A DNA stretch of 64,000 nucleotides from Megalobrama amblycephala (taxonomy: Eukaryota > Chordata > Actinopteri > Cypriniformes > Xenocyprididae). The notes beneath the pieces are model-generated. The model had not been told where the DNA came from. It ran no database searches and saw only the letters and a list, made by a program, of their open reading frames with translations. A program made the translations under genes and the position numbers. The first letter of the stretch is position 1, and every line of letters starts with the position of its first letter. Below are positions 47,936 to 59,132 of the stretch, in pieces. The DNA lies in NCBI RefSeq assembly GCF_018812025.1, contig NC_063066.1, positions 9,555,882 to 9,619,881 of the forward strand. The letters run 5' to 3'.

Positions 47936-48599
47936 AAGGTGGTACAGGGGATGTTTTCGTCGACTGAGTTTTTGAAATGAGCGCATGCGGAAGAACAATC
48001 CCCCTCCTTCACAGCTCATTTCAAGTGAACGCCTCCCAAAACTCGTGCACGAGTGTTTGTTTACCACCGGCATTCGCTGTGTTATTAAGCCGGGCACACA
48101 TTTTACGACTAGATAAAACATTCTGACTGTGCTCAACATACAGCGATAGTTTCCTGCTCCTGAAGCAGATTTATATACTTTCACATGGAATTTGAACACC
48201 GACTGTAATCGCAGACTAAACGCAACTGGCTCTGACTGGACGCGTTTGAGCGCGATCAGTCATAATTATCAATTTACATTCATAATCGACCTTACAATCG
48301 TTAAGCCGCGCACACACTTAGTGGATTCATTATGTCGGACTCACCGCAGGTAACTCATAATCTGCAGTTGTTACTCCTGTCTCCCGACAAAAACATTGCA
48401 TGCGGCGCCTGTAGAGTGTGGAAAGTTACTAGAGCGCGCTTGATTGACAAGCCAGAGGGCCAATCGTTTACGCGATGATCGCGTAAACGATTGGCTGATG
48501 TTTTTAAGGCCCTACCTCGTGCACAGATGATGTATATTAATAATATTCCTTTCAGTGCAAAAATTGTATAAAACAAAACATCCTCTTTACCACCTTTAA
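47933..48599. mobile_element. TTAA-bounded element inserted in the LINE
   Basis: TTAA lies at 47933-47936 and 48596-48599. The ends TTAAAGGTGGTACAGGGGATG and CATCCTCTTTACCACCTTTAA are inverted repeats. With one TTAA removed, the LINE frame runs on without a shift, so the insert postdates the LINE and duplicated TTAA, as piggyBac-type elements do. It holds no transposase. The inner 48088-48305 matches 30190-30400. Confidence 0.85.
48459..48495. repeat. Perfect 17-bp-arm hairpin
   Basis: GCCAATCGTTTACGCGA and its exact reverse complement are separated by TGA. It lies near the right end of the 47933-48599 insert and may be an internal terminus-like site for its transposase or a fossil end. Confidence 0.95.
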
Positions 48600-49046
48600 G
48601 GGTACTCAAGGGCTTATCATTGATAATAAGTTGCGTTTCGATACTCATGTTGAAGATGTATGCAAAAAAGGCCAGCAACGGTTACACTGTCTTCGGAGGT
48701 AATATTAGTAGGACTCTTATGACTATGTATTATGTATTATAAATCTTATATTGAATCTGTACTTTGCTTTTCTATATGCTGTTGGTATGGTAATGTAAAT
48801 GTTAAACATAGAAATTCATTGAACAGCATTGCCAACCATGGTAGTAAGATTATTGGCATTAAGCAGACTGGGTTATTAAATAGTTTTGAACAGTTTACTA
48901 GAGTTATTCTTGCAGATTGTACTCATCCACTGTTCCATGGGTTTAAAATGCTTCCTTCTGGTATATGTTACAGTATGCCTAAACTTAAAAGCAATCGCTA
49001 TAGATATTCTTTTATTCCCACTGCTGTAAGACTTTTAAACTCGTAG
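48600..49046 (+). pseudogene. L2 C-terminal domain remnant
   Basis: After the insert the LINE resumes with DNKLRFDTHVEDVCKKGQQ and, after a frame change, YYKSYIESVLCFSICCWYGN and NRYRYSFIPTAVRLLNS then a stop. This is the conserved tail of L2 polyproteins. The 3' UTR follows to about 49155. Confidence 0.88.
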
Positions 49047-49155
49047 GATGTCAGAATGTTGTGTTTGCTGTTTGTGTTTTGTATGATATGTTTACAAATT
49101 TTATGCTACACCAAAAATCGCCCTCTGGGCTTATAATAAACTTTGAACCTTGAAT

Positions 49156-51167
49156 CTACCCTACCTCATGTTGCTAACACTCATGGACAGAGATCAGATT
49201 TTCATATTGGGTAACATGGCAAGCAATCATATGTACTTGGATGACACCATTATAAACTATACAGTAAAGTAAACTATGAGTCACAGCAATTGAGAGGCTA
49301 GAGTGCAAATAATCATGGTCTTCTAGGACCAGATTTCAGCCAGGAAGTGGCTAATATCTCAGAAAGAGGCCACGTAGGCGCAGCATGATGAGCCTAGCCC
49401 AGATTACTGCCGTTTCTGGGTTGCTGAAAGATTGTACCCTACTTACCATCATGGGACTGAGTGAGTGGAGATCAGAAAAAGAAAGACACCATATATACAA
49501 CAGGTGGCCCAGTTACAGAAAGTTTTAAGAAACTATAATGCCAACTTGTACCTGTAGAGTAACACATTCACATAGTTGTTCCAGCAGTCGTGCAAAAACA
49601 TTTTTTTTTTTACATACACTGGCCCCAAGAAGTATTTGGACACTTTTAGACACTTAAAAAAAATCTAAAAGTCATTGCTTCAGATAGCAAAATACCAAAC
49701 CAAGTGACATCTGCAAACAAATTGTGTATTTTCTCAGACCTTTCTGAGCCATTCTGACTCACTTTACTGAAACTTTAAACAGTTTTGAGTAAAATGTTTG
49801 GTTTCACTTATTTTATGTTTTGTTACTGTACACAATGCAGACATTCATACATTAAATGTTTATTAAGTGCCCACATAGTTTGTGGGGCCACTGCATGTTT
49901 ATTATTTCTGTAAATTTATTGCTATGTAACCCACGTAGGTCAGTATTTACTGCTATAATGAGCTCAATAAAGTTAACAGACCACTTCTGTTCTCTGTAAA
50001 ACTCATTCACAGCTTATTAAAACACTGATATCCTGCCAAACCCCAGTTCACTGGGCAAGACTGCATCCAATTAAATGGAGAATGAAGCATTCATCTGTTT
50101 GACACAGAGTACTATTTTCAAGCATTCAGATTGCTAGTAATGTCAGTAAACTTCCCAGCATGGAATCGCGAAAAGGCAGATCTACACTAAAAATGTTTCA
50201 TTTTAAATGCTGGCTTATAATGGCGCTCCATGAGAGGGGCTAAGAAAGCACTCATCGCTTTTATACGACATGGTTTCATTTCCTCAGTGGCTCTGAGCCC
50301 ACAACTCAGTCCAACTAATCACCAAGGTGAGAATAAAAATCACTTTATGTCTGCAAACTCACACACGTATTCCACCAGGATTCCCTCTGCAATAATCATG
50401 AGCTGCTGAATTACACACTACCTAAGTGTATTAATAACTCATTTTCTATTTTCATCCTGGCAGCGGGACCCGGGCACAGGCTGCGTGAGGGGCCGCTGAC
50501 CTATATCGAATCCCAGTCAGACAGATATAAATGGAAATGGTTGGAAATGAGGGGCAGATGACCCTGTAAATGCTAATTCAACAGAGTGAAAATGAGATAC
50601 AAGATAAAAAGAGAGAAAGGAACAAAGGAAACTCATCCAGCCTGATGGGTGAGCAAATAGCACCGTCTTCCACCTCAGCTCAGAGGTGACAGCTGTATCA
50701 CAGTCGACTGTCAGAATTCTTTGCATCAGTCTGACCCATTCTAGAATGTGTGATGCTAAGCTTAGCAACTGCTCAAAAATAGCACTAATAATCTCCTCTT
50801 TGCTTCTGGCACGTAGAAACAGACGTGGAGGTTGCGCAAGCTGTCTGATTACTTTGCTAAGTTTCCTGCAGAAGATCATACGCAAAACCCATTTACTGTG
50901 GCAGGCGGTTTTCATTTCCCATGCTAATACCATGCTTCCTTCAGGAGATATCTGATGTCTTTTGCCTTGCTTGGCGGCATTGCGTAAAGGTTTGGCATAG
51001 CTTCGGTGACAGCTGAGTGTGGCTCAGTGGAGCAGGCTGAGGTAGAGTCAGCCGGAAGGAACTGACTTCACATGTGCTTCACATCTTCTGCTAGTCAGTT
51101 TCTAACAGCTTTTTAGCACAAACAATAAAAACCAGGGCTGACATTTAATGTGATTAATTATAAAAAA
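49156..51167. other. Interval with one MITE, no gene seen
   Basis: Apart from the CACTGGCCCC element at 49612-49893, I see no gene. An antisense frame at 50517-50933 has no recognisable domain and unremarkable composition. Confidence 0.5.
49612..49893. mobile_element. MITE with ACACTGGCCCC ends
   Basis: The left ACATACACTGGCCCCAAGAAG and the right TTTGTGGGGCCACTGCATGT are inverted. The left end continues GTATTTGGACACTT as in the relative at 30720. Confidence 0.65.
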
Positions 51168-51512
51168 CTTTTGGTCCCACTTTATATTAGGTGGTTTTAA
51201 CTACTATGTACTATAATTTGATACAATGCACTTATTGTGTACATACATGTTTTTACATTGTACTGAATTTTTAAAAAATCTCTAAAGATCTGTAATTACA
51301 CTGTATAATTACACTGTTTACCCATCCCTTACCTTAACCCACCCTTAAACCAACCCATACCACCAAACATGTCCCTAACCTTACCCGTATCCCACCTCAA
51401 TAGCAGCAAAAGTGCTTTGCAATACAATATGAACACAATAAGTACATTGTACATATTTTTTCGATGTAAGTACATAGTTAAGGCCACCTAATATACAGTG
51501 GGACCAAAATTT
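51168..51512. mobile_element. MITE with TTTTGGTCCCAC ends
   Basis: The left TTTTGGTCCCACTTTATATT plus AGGTGG and the right CCACCTAATATACAGTGGGACC are inverted over about 26 bp. The interior has ACCCATCCCTTACC and CCTAACCTTACCC stretches and no coding frame. Confidence 0.82.
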
Positions 51513-51931
51513 TTTTTTGCGATTAACTCGTATACACATTTGTGACCAAAATTCTGTTAAGTTTAGAGATCAGTGGGAAAACACAGAGCTTTCTGTAACA
51601 TTACACTAAATGAAACAGAATTTTGGATTAAAATATCCAAAAAACACTAGAACAGTGTTTTATATTTTGTTGACTTCTGTACTTACATTATCACAAATGT
51701 TTCCAAGAATGTTTAAATCCAGAGAAATAAGCAATTTTAACCATCAGGACAAGGACCGTGACCAAGTGCGTGCGTTACCCTCGGTTCCCGGTCTTATTTT
51801 GTAGAAACCATGGAAACATCAAAGACGCTTTAATATATTATGTGTTTTATTAGACAGGTGAGCAACTGTTTGATACATTCATCAACAGAAAACTAATTAT
51901 GTTACACAGCTCAACACAGTAAGTCTTATTG

Positions 51932-52768
51932 TTTAAAGGTGCCCTAGAACTTTTTTTTAAAAGATGTAATATAAGTCTAAGGTGTCCCCTGAATGTGTCT
52001 GTGAAGTTTCAGCTCAAAATACCCCATAGATTTTTTTTAATTCATTTTTTTAACTGCCTATTTTGGGGCATCATTATAAATGAGCCGATTCAGGGCTGCT
52101 GGCCGTTTAATTGCTCGCACTCTCCGCCCACGGAGCTTGCGTTTGCCTTAAACAACATAAAAAAAGTTCAAACAGCTAATATAACCCTCAAAATGGATCT
52201 TTACAAAGTGTTCGCCATGCAGCATGTCTAATCGTGTAAGTATGGTATTTATTTGAATGTTTACATTTGGTTATGAATGAGTTTGATGGTGCTCCGTGGC
52301 TAACGGCTAACATTACACACTGTTGGAGAGATTTATAAAGAATGAAGTTGTGTTTATGAATTATACAGACTGCAAGTGTTTAAAAATGAAAATAGCGACG
52401 ACTCTTGTCTCCGTGAATACAGTAAGAAACGATGGTAACTTTAACCACATTTAACAGTACATTAGCAACATGCTAACGAAACATTTAGAAAGACAATTCA
52501 CAAATATCACTTAAAATATTATGATATCATGGGCTGGCATATGCAAATATTGGGGGCGTACATATTAATGATCCTGACTGTTACGTAACAGTCGGTGTTA
52601 TGTTGAGATTCGCCTGTTCTTCGGAGGTCTTTTAAACAAATTAGATTTATATAAGAAGGAGGAAACAATGGAGTTTGAGACTCACTGTATGTCTTTTCCA
52701 TGTACTGAACTCTTGTTATTCAACTATGCCAAGGTAAATTCAATTTTTGAATCAAGGGCACCTTTAAA
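51932..52768. mobile_element. TTTAAAGGTGCCC element, copy 1 (837 bp)
   Basis: The left TTTAAAGGTGCCCTAGAAC and the right AAGGGCACCTTTAAA are inverted. The body matches the copy at 54483-55432 over nearly all its length but lacks about 135 bp present there. It contains ACTGTTACGTAACAGTCGG, a short palindrome. No transposase is present. Confidence 0.88.
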
Positions 52769-52784
52769 TCTTGTTTTCTTGATT

Positions 52785-53262
52785 TACAGCGAGTACCATT
52801 TTTTACCATTCCTAATATCGATCTAGCTTACTGCAGTGTGCATTAAGTGTCTCATAGTAGCCACAGAGCGAATGCAGAGTAGCACCATAACAACTTTCAA
52901 CACACAAATGTATCTAATATGATAAAATAGTGCTGCTTTACCCCATATACGCTTGACCAGAAGAAGCAGAAACGGCGACTGCGGCATAATAAAAGTTCCG
53001 CTGCTCTCGAGACGTGTGTCACGCTCGTCTCTCATTAGCAATCGCTCCAGCGGCCTCATTCCTGCGCTGCTTCATACTATAGAAACGTTAATAATCTCAT
53101 CCATGAATGTGATTTCTGCCCAAGTCCCATCCCGATTCTTTTCCACCGGCTGTAGACGTGAAGACAACACCTCCCATGATTCCGTGAAATCAAGGTGTCA
53201 TCAAACTATTCCTTTGTTTTGAATGAGCGACCTCTAGAGGTGAAAATTTACATATTGTGCCT
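52785..53262. repeat. Abundant cyprinid repeat ending ATTGTGCCTTTAA
   Basis: The stretch from about TACAGCGAGTACC to ACCTCTAGAGGTGAAAATTT and CATATTGTGCCTTTAA is one I know as a high-copy cyprinid repeat. It sits directly between the TTTAAAGGTGCCC element and a TTAA MITE. The left boundary is uncertain. Confidence 0.55.
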
Positions 53263-53462
53263 TTAAAGGGATAATTTACCCAAAAATGAAAATTCTGTCA
53301 TTTACTCACTCTCATGTTATTCCAAACCTGTATATATTTCTTTCTACTGTGAGAAAAGATATTTTGAAGTATGTTGGTAACCAACCAGTTTTGGTACCCA
53401 TTGACTTGCATTGTATTTTTTGTCTATACAATAGAATAATAACAGAATAAACTATCCCTTTA
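53263..53462. mobile_element. Short TTAA MITE (200 bp)
   Basis: The ends TTAAAGGGATAATTTACCCA and ATAAACTATCCCTTTAA mark a compact family member. The interior includes TTCTGTCATTTACTCACTCT, typical of the family. Confidence 0.85.
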
Positions 53463-54430
53463 AGTTGAATGCAAAGTTTTGGCAAAAGGTAAAAAACGCC
53501 TCAAGGGGGGACATCTCTGTTAAAAAATACCCGTTTGTAGTTTCACAACTTTAAATCCAGAGGACTGAATTCCTTTTATGAATCTGAGCTGCAGCCAGCT
53601 TTGATTTGAGCAGTACAGTCAGAGTAGATCTGACCTTCTGCATTATTGATGGCCCTTGCCTTTTTTTCCACCATGATGTTTTTTTTTTTTTTTTACCCCA
53701 GAAGAGAGATCCCAGGCAAGGCATCACTTCTACACAGCCTTCTAGGATGCCTGCTTGGCATGCTGATGCTCTCAAAACTTTCTTTATTTGATTTGCCTTT
53801 GCTCTCTCCGATAGACCTCAACTCCGAACACACAACCTGTTCTAAAACCTTGGAGATCAGCCACCGCTGTACTGCAGTGCATGAATAAATTGTTGCCTCT
53901 TTTTCTTTTCATAACTCATTTCAGCATTAAAATGATGAGGAAGGTGGCAGAGAGATTCAGATATGCAATTCTGTTGCTTTCCTATATCTACTGTCCAAAC
54001 AGTCTTCACGAATCAGTGTTTTAAAGGGATAGTTTACCTAAAATCTTCGGTCATCATGTCCTTCTAAATCTGACATATGACTTTCTTATGCAGAAAACAA
54101 AAGATCATTTTGAAAAATCTCTCAAGGTTTTTTATTTAACTGCATGGCTCTACCAGATGAAAACTGAACTGAGATGAATAATGACACTATCGTCTTTATA
54201 GCTGAATTTGCAACATCGACACTGTTATTGAACTGATCTGAATCAACATTGAACTGTCTTCAGTAGAGCTGCTTATAGATGAAACTTGTTTTATAATGAA
54301 TGAACTACAGAACTGAATCATCACTACACTATCTTGTTACAGCTGCTTTACAGCAGAATTTGAACATCTCATATTTGATGAAGTTCACATTCCTGTTTAT
54401 TATTGTGAAGTTGCTTTGAAACTATTTCTA
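53463..54430. other. Interval with a partial TTAA MITE
   Basis: A terminus TTTTAAAGGGATAGTTTACC lies at 54022 with family-like sequence after it. No gene was seen; the T-run at 53680-53693 produces Phe-rich frames. Confidence 0.5.
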
Positions 54431-55606
54431 GGCCCGGTTTCACAGACAGGGCTTAGCCTAAGCCAGGATTAGACCTAGACTTATGTAATATAAGTCTAAG
54501 GTGTCCCCTGAATGTGTCTGTGAAGTTTCAGCTGAAAATACCCCATAGATTTTTTTTTATAAATTTTTTTAACTGCCTATTTTGGGGCATCATTATAAAT
54601 GAGCCAATTTTATGCTGCGGCCCCTTTAAATCCCATGCTCTCCGCCCACAGAGCTCGCGCTTGCCTTAAACAGTGCCTTAACAAAGTTTACACAGCTAAT
54701 ATAACCCTCAAAATGGATCTTTACAAAGTGTTCGTCATGCATGCGGCATGCATGCGTCGGATTATGTGAGTATTGTATACTGTTATATTGTTTACTTCTG
54801 ATTTTGAATGAGTTTGATAGTGCTCCGTGGCTAACGGCTAATGCTACTCTGTTGGAGAGATTTATAAAGAATGGAGTTGTGTTTATGCATTATACAGACT
54901 GCAAGTGTTTAAAAATGAAAATAGCGACGGCTCTCTTGTCTCCGTGAATACAGTAATAACCGATGGTAACTTTAACCACATTTAACAATACATTAGCAAC
55001 ATGCTAACGAAACATTTAGAAAGACAGTTTACAAATATCACTAAAAATATCATGTTATCATGGATCATGTCAGTTATTATTGCTCCATCTGCCATTTTTC
55101 GCTATTGTCCTTGCTTGCTTACCTAATCTGATGATTTGGGTGTGCACAGATCCAGACGTTAATACTGGCTGCCCTTGTCTAATGCCTCGATCATGGGCTG
55201 GCATATGCAAATATTGGGGGTGTACATATTAATGATCCCGACTGTTACGTAACAGTCAGTGTTATGTTGAGATTCGCCTGTTCTTCTGAGGTCTTTTAAA
55301 CAAATGAGATTTATATAAGAAGGAGGAAACAATGGAGTTTGAGACTCACTGTATGTCATTTCCATGTACTGAACTCTTGTTATTTAACTATGCCAAGATA
55401 AATTCAATTTTTCATTCGAGGGCACCTTTAAGTACCTTTTATAAACGTTCACTAGGAAAAAACATTACTGGTGTACATCTTGAGACAAAACAGTGGCACT
55501 GACATATTTTAAGACATATCAATACATAAGTTGCTTTCAGTTAAAACAGCTCAAACATGCATTTTAGTCTAGGACTAGCTTAAGCCTCGTCTGTCAAACC
55601 GGGGGC
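54431..55606. mobile_element. 'CCCGGTTTCACAGACAGGGC' MITE split by another element
   Basis: The left half (GGCCCGGTTTCACAGACAGG, then TTAGCCTAAGCCAGG) ends at 54482. The right half resumes about 55462 (GTACATCTTGAGACAAAACA ... CTGTCAAACCGGGGGC). Between them lies the 54483-55432 element. An uninterrupted relative is at 25406-25641. Confidence 0.8.
54483..55432. mobile_element. TTTAAAGGTGCCC element, copy 2 (950 bp, left end missing)
   Basis: From ATGTAATATAAGTCTAAGGT it follows copy 1 closely and ends GAGGGCACCTTTAA. The first 30 or so bases, including the left terminus, are absent where it meets the host MITE (both share TAGACTTAT/TAAGTCTA-like bases). It retains about 135 bp (near 55055-55190) that copy 1 lost. 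Confidence 0.85.
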
Positions 55607-57122
55607 TATGAAAATAAAGGTGACTTGACTTTTTTTTAATGTTGTTCTTTGGAGCAAATGCAAAACTTTCATTTTTAGGTGAACCGTCCCTTTAAGTTGG
55701 AGTATGTAAGCATCTCCTAATGCATCTCTCTTTGGACAACCAAGCTTCAAGTTGCTTCCATGTGCACGGCGAATGCATTAGACAAAGTTTCTCTTTTCAT
55801 CTTTTTACATTCTTTCCTTTTTTCCACCCTGCATAGTTTGTGATCTAAGCAGACGCTCATGCAGTGTGAGCTGTCTGAATAGGAGGTCGAAGAGTAAATA
55901 GCAATTGAAATTCCTTTGATTCTGCCACTCTGCGCTCTCGTCTGCTGCCTCACGAAAACGCAGTAGTCCTTTGGCTGCAGGCGCTCTCATATCTGAAAGC
56001 CAGTGGAATAATAATAATTCTGACATTAATGAAGCAGGAAGAGTGAGGGCTAAGAACAAAGCCTTATGCCAAAACCCTTTTTTTACAGAGCCCAATTGTC
56101 TCGGCTGAGACCTCAATATCTTAGACAATGAGTTTTTCCTCATTTTTGATGTCTGTGCCTCTTTCTTTCTTTCTTTCTCTCTTTCCCACCCCTCTTCAGA
56201 AGGCATGATTATAATATGCTGGAGTCCGAGACTGCAAGAGGCTGAGTATTAAATAATAGATCATGTACATTCATCTGGTCATTATCACAAAATAAAACCA
56301 GATAGGGAGATCAGGTCTTGTATCACCTTGAAGGGGTTTATTATACAAACACCCACCCAACCAAACAAATACATATTTTCTTCATTATGTGTGAAGAGGC
56401 TCAAACTAGCATAGCTATGCTGAAATCAGTTGCCTGGGACAGCACGCAATTATACAGCTAAATAGTCATTATACCCAAATACTTGTCGGCCACATTCGAC
56501 CAATCATATTCAAGGATTCTAGAAAGCCGTGTAATAAATCTCAATATGAAGATTACACTGAGCTTTCTGGAAAGACCGAGTGATAAGTTTAAGCGATTAG
56601 GGCCTCTCACCGAGTATTACATTACCATGATTTACTTCCGTAAACAGGGTAGATTGGGATTGGTTTGGAAGCAGCCATTTCATCCCATTTAAAACATCTG
56701 CCATAAGCACACACTGCAGAAGGAGTCAGATTCACTCTGCTATAAAATTAGTGAGGCTTAAGTACAGATCATCACACAAAGCTACAGAGTTATCCGGCGG
56801 TCCCCGCTAATCAGCTGATAAAGTGTGCGGCCACTGCCGGAGGGATAACGTTAATCAGGCCTTTATCAGTGTTAGTGCTGAGATTAGCGCTAGCTGGCAT
56901 CATCAGCGCTGTTTTTTGTATGCTGGGTCCTGTGACGATGATGACGCTTGATTGCTGCACATTACATCATCCAAAGCATGCGTCTGAATGGTGCGACAGC
57001 CAATCAGACAGCTTCGTGTCTGACAGACGGGGTAGGAGGAAAAAGAGAGAACGCACTCATGGCCCACATTCTAGCACCTCTGTCAGACAGAGACTACGTA
57101 CTAAGATACTGCCAATCAAAAC
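55607..57122. other. Non-coding interval
   Basis: It contains a (TTTC)n run at about 56160-56180. The antisense frames near 55747-56206 show no domain. Nothing else was recognised. Confidence 0.5.
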
Positions 57123-57413
57123 TAAAGGGATAGCTCACCTAAACATTACACATTTTGTTAGCTTTTATTAGCCCAAAATCAGAGGACTTTTTTTCTTCTG
57201 AGGAACTTAACTCTATAGCTGGTTCCCCTTGTCCATGCAATTACAACAAATTGGGAATGAGGCTTTCAAGCTTCAAAAAACACACAAAAGCACCATAAAG
57301 AAGTCGTATGGACTTCTTTTTTTATGATACTTCCATTTTGGAACTTGAGAGCCTCAGTCACTCATTCACTAAATAATGACAGAATTTTCAATTTTGGGGG
57401 AACTATCCTTTTA
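57123..57413. mobile_element. TTAA-type MITE copy
   Basis: It starts TAAAGGGATAGCTCACCTAA and ends CAATTTTGGGGGAACTATCCTTT. The right half has TGACAGAATTTTCAATTTT, typical of the family. Confidence 0.75.
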
Positions 57414-57585
57414 CATTTCTGCAACACTTACCATGGATGGAGAATTGACAAAATTCACTTTCCATGAATATTTCGAGCTTCTGACTTGTGATGCAGCCTG
57501 GAATTAAACCATACTATGTTGGTTCGTTTTTGGCCAGAGGAGGACTGATCCGTTTTTTGTTTTTTTCCCCACCATTTTATCACCT

Positions 57586-58535
57586 GTGCCCGGTTGCATA
57601 AAGCACCTTAAGTGTAATTTTCCCTTAAGATCGCCCTTATGTTTCCCTTAAACTTAAGGGTGTTGCAGAAAATAACCGTTAAGTATTCTTTAGGTGAAAC
57701 TTCATAAACCCGAAGAATTTCCCTTAAGTATGTATTTTTCACTTAAGTAATCCCTTAAAAAACCGTAAGTGTTGCATAAAGCCCCTTAACCGCCATTTCC
57801 CTAAGTATAACATAAGGTTAGGAAAACTTCACCTTAAGTGTTACACGGAGTGAGCAGGTTCAATCCAAGTCTTCTAACGAGACACAATCGACCGCTTTAT
57901 ATGATAAACAAATTGTACTTTAGCGGTTTATTCACATAAACATTGATGAAATCACATATGTAGCACATATCTTATATGGTCAACGGAAGCGCAAACGTGC
58001 GTGCATCACACGCAAAAACAAACCTCATTGGTTCTTGCGCGCACGTTTGAGCTTCCGACACAGCCGTAATCATAAGGATGTCTTTCAATAAATGGACATA
58101 AATGATGAGAGAATATTAAAAATATTTTTATTTGTTATCCAAAGATGAATGAAAGTCTTATGGGTTTGGAACGACATGAGGGTGAGTGAATGACGGCAGA
58201 AATCTCAATTTTGAGTAAACTATCAATTTGAGTTTCTCGTCTGGTCGTTCTCTTTCATATTTTGTTTTCCTAATCCATCTTATGTTGTTTTCTGTGGAAA
58301 CTTACCACGATATGTATGAACAAATAACGTGTCCATGGCAACAGAAGAATTTTATAATGGCAAAACCTGGGATGCTGTCATAAAAAAAAAAACACTTACC
58401 GGTTTCCCTTACCTAAGAGAACAGTTTAAGAGATTATATGCAACACCCTTAAGTCATTCCCTTAGTTAAAGGGAAATCACGCCTTAAGTGTCATATTTAA
58501 GGGAAAAACTTAAGGTGCTTTATGCAACCGGGCAC
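57586..58535. mobile_element. 'GTGCCCGGTTGCATAAAGC' element with nested MITE
   Basis: The left GTGCCCGGTTGCATAAAGCA plus CCTTAAG and the right CTTAAGG plus TGCTTTATGCAACCGGGCAC are inverted over 27 bp. The flanks are unusually rich in CTTAAG/CCCTTAA motifs. A TTAA-family MITE fragment (about 57890-58230, with CGACATGAGGGTGAGTGAAT) sits in the middle. Confidence 0.87.
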
Positions 58536-58802
58536 TGGATTTTGGTTCCTTGCCACTGTCGCCACTGGCTTGTTGAGGACGCTTAATATTCAACGATATT
58601 ATTGATATGACTGCAATGACACTATTGGATGAGAACTGAACTGAGCTGGGCGATGACATCACTGTTTTCTGCGGAGCTGCTTTATAGCCAAATTGAAATT
58701 AATAACTGACGATCTTCACAACAAAACTGAATAAACACTGAACTGACTTGAACTATACAATGACATTTTTTCTTATTAGAGCTTCTTTACAGTCAAAGTG
58801 AA

Positions 58803-59132
58803 CTACACTGTGTTGCCAAAAGTATTGGGACACCCCTCCAAATCATTGAATTCAGGTGTTCCAATCACTTTAACCCGATAGAACACCTTTGGGATGAATT
58901 AGAGCGGAGACTGTGAGCCAGACCTTCTCGCCAACATCAGTGCCTGACCTCACAAATGCGCTTCTAGAAGAATGGTCAAAAATTCCCATAAACACACAGA
59001 AGAGTTGAGGCTGTTATAGCTGCAAAGGGTGGGCCAACTCCATATTAAACCCAAAAGATTAAGAATGGGATGTCATTAAAGTTCATGTGCACGTCAAGGC
59101 AGGCGTCCCAAAACTTTTGGCAATACAGTTTG
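58803..59132. mobile_element. Internally deleted Tc1-like transposon
   Basis: The left CTACACTGTGTTGCCAAAAGTATTGGGACACC and the right GGCGTCCCAAAACTTTTGGCAATACAG are Tc1-type inverted ends. Between them are remains of the transposase C-terminus: codons for ALLEEWSKIP are visible, and the frame before them is broken by a stop. Most of the transposase, including the catalytic region, is missing. Confidence 0.88.

Larger units (their letters stand above)
46440..49155 (+). mobile_element. Decayed L2-clade non-LTR retrotransposon
   Basis: Successive plus-strand frames follow the order of an L2 (Maui-like) protein. They are the endonuclease end (LGLSDHNTVFFIPVYK, LQGCFDCTNWEVF), the linker (RRAKNKYKEKVEEDL), reverse transcriptase (FGPDKIGGHLLKTC; NDFRPVALTSLVMKCFEKF; GSPQGCVLSPLLY; KFADDTV) and the C-terminal tail (KGQQRLHCLRR; NRYRYSFIPTAVRLLNS). 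The 3' end CCCTCTGGGCTTATAATAAACTTTGAACC resembles L2 tails. The copy is 5'-truncated, has several frameshifts, lacks the segment with the first catalytic Asp region between VDF and SGWLLDFL, and is split by an insert at 47933-48599. It cannot encode an active enzyme. Confidence 0.92.

Noticed and set aside
50517..50933. 138-residue minus-strand open frame
   Set aside because: No domain, overlapped by a plus-strand frame of similar quality, and no splice or repeat context supports it.
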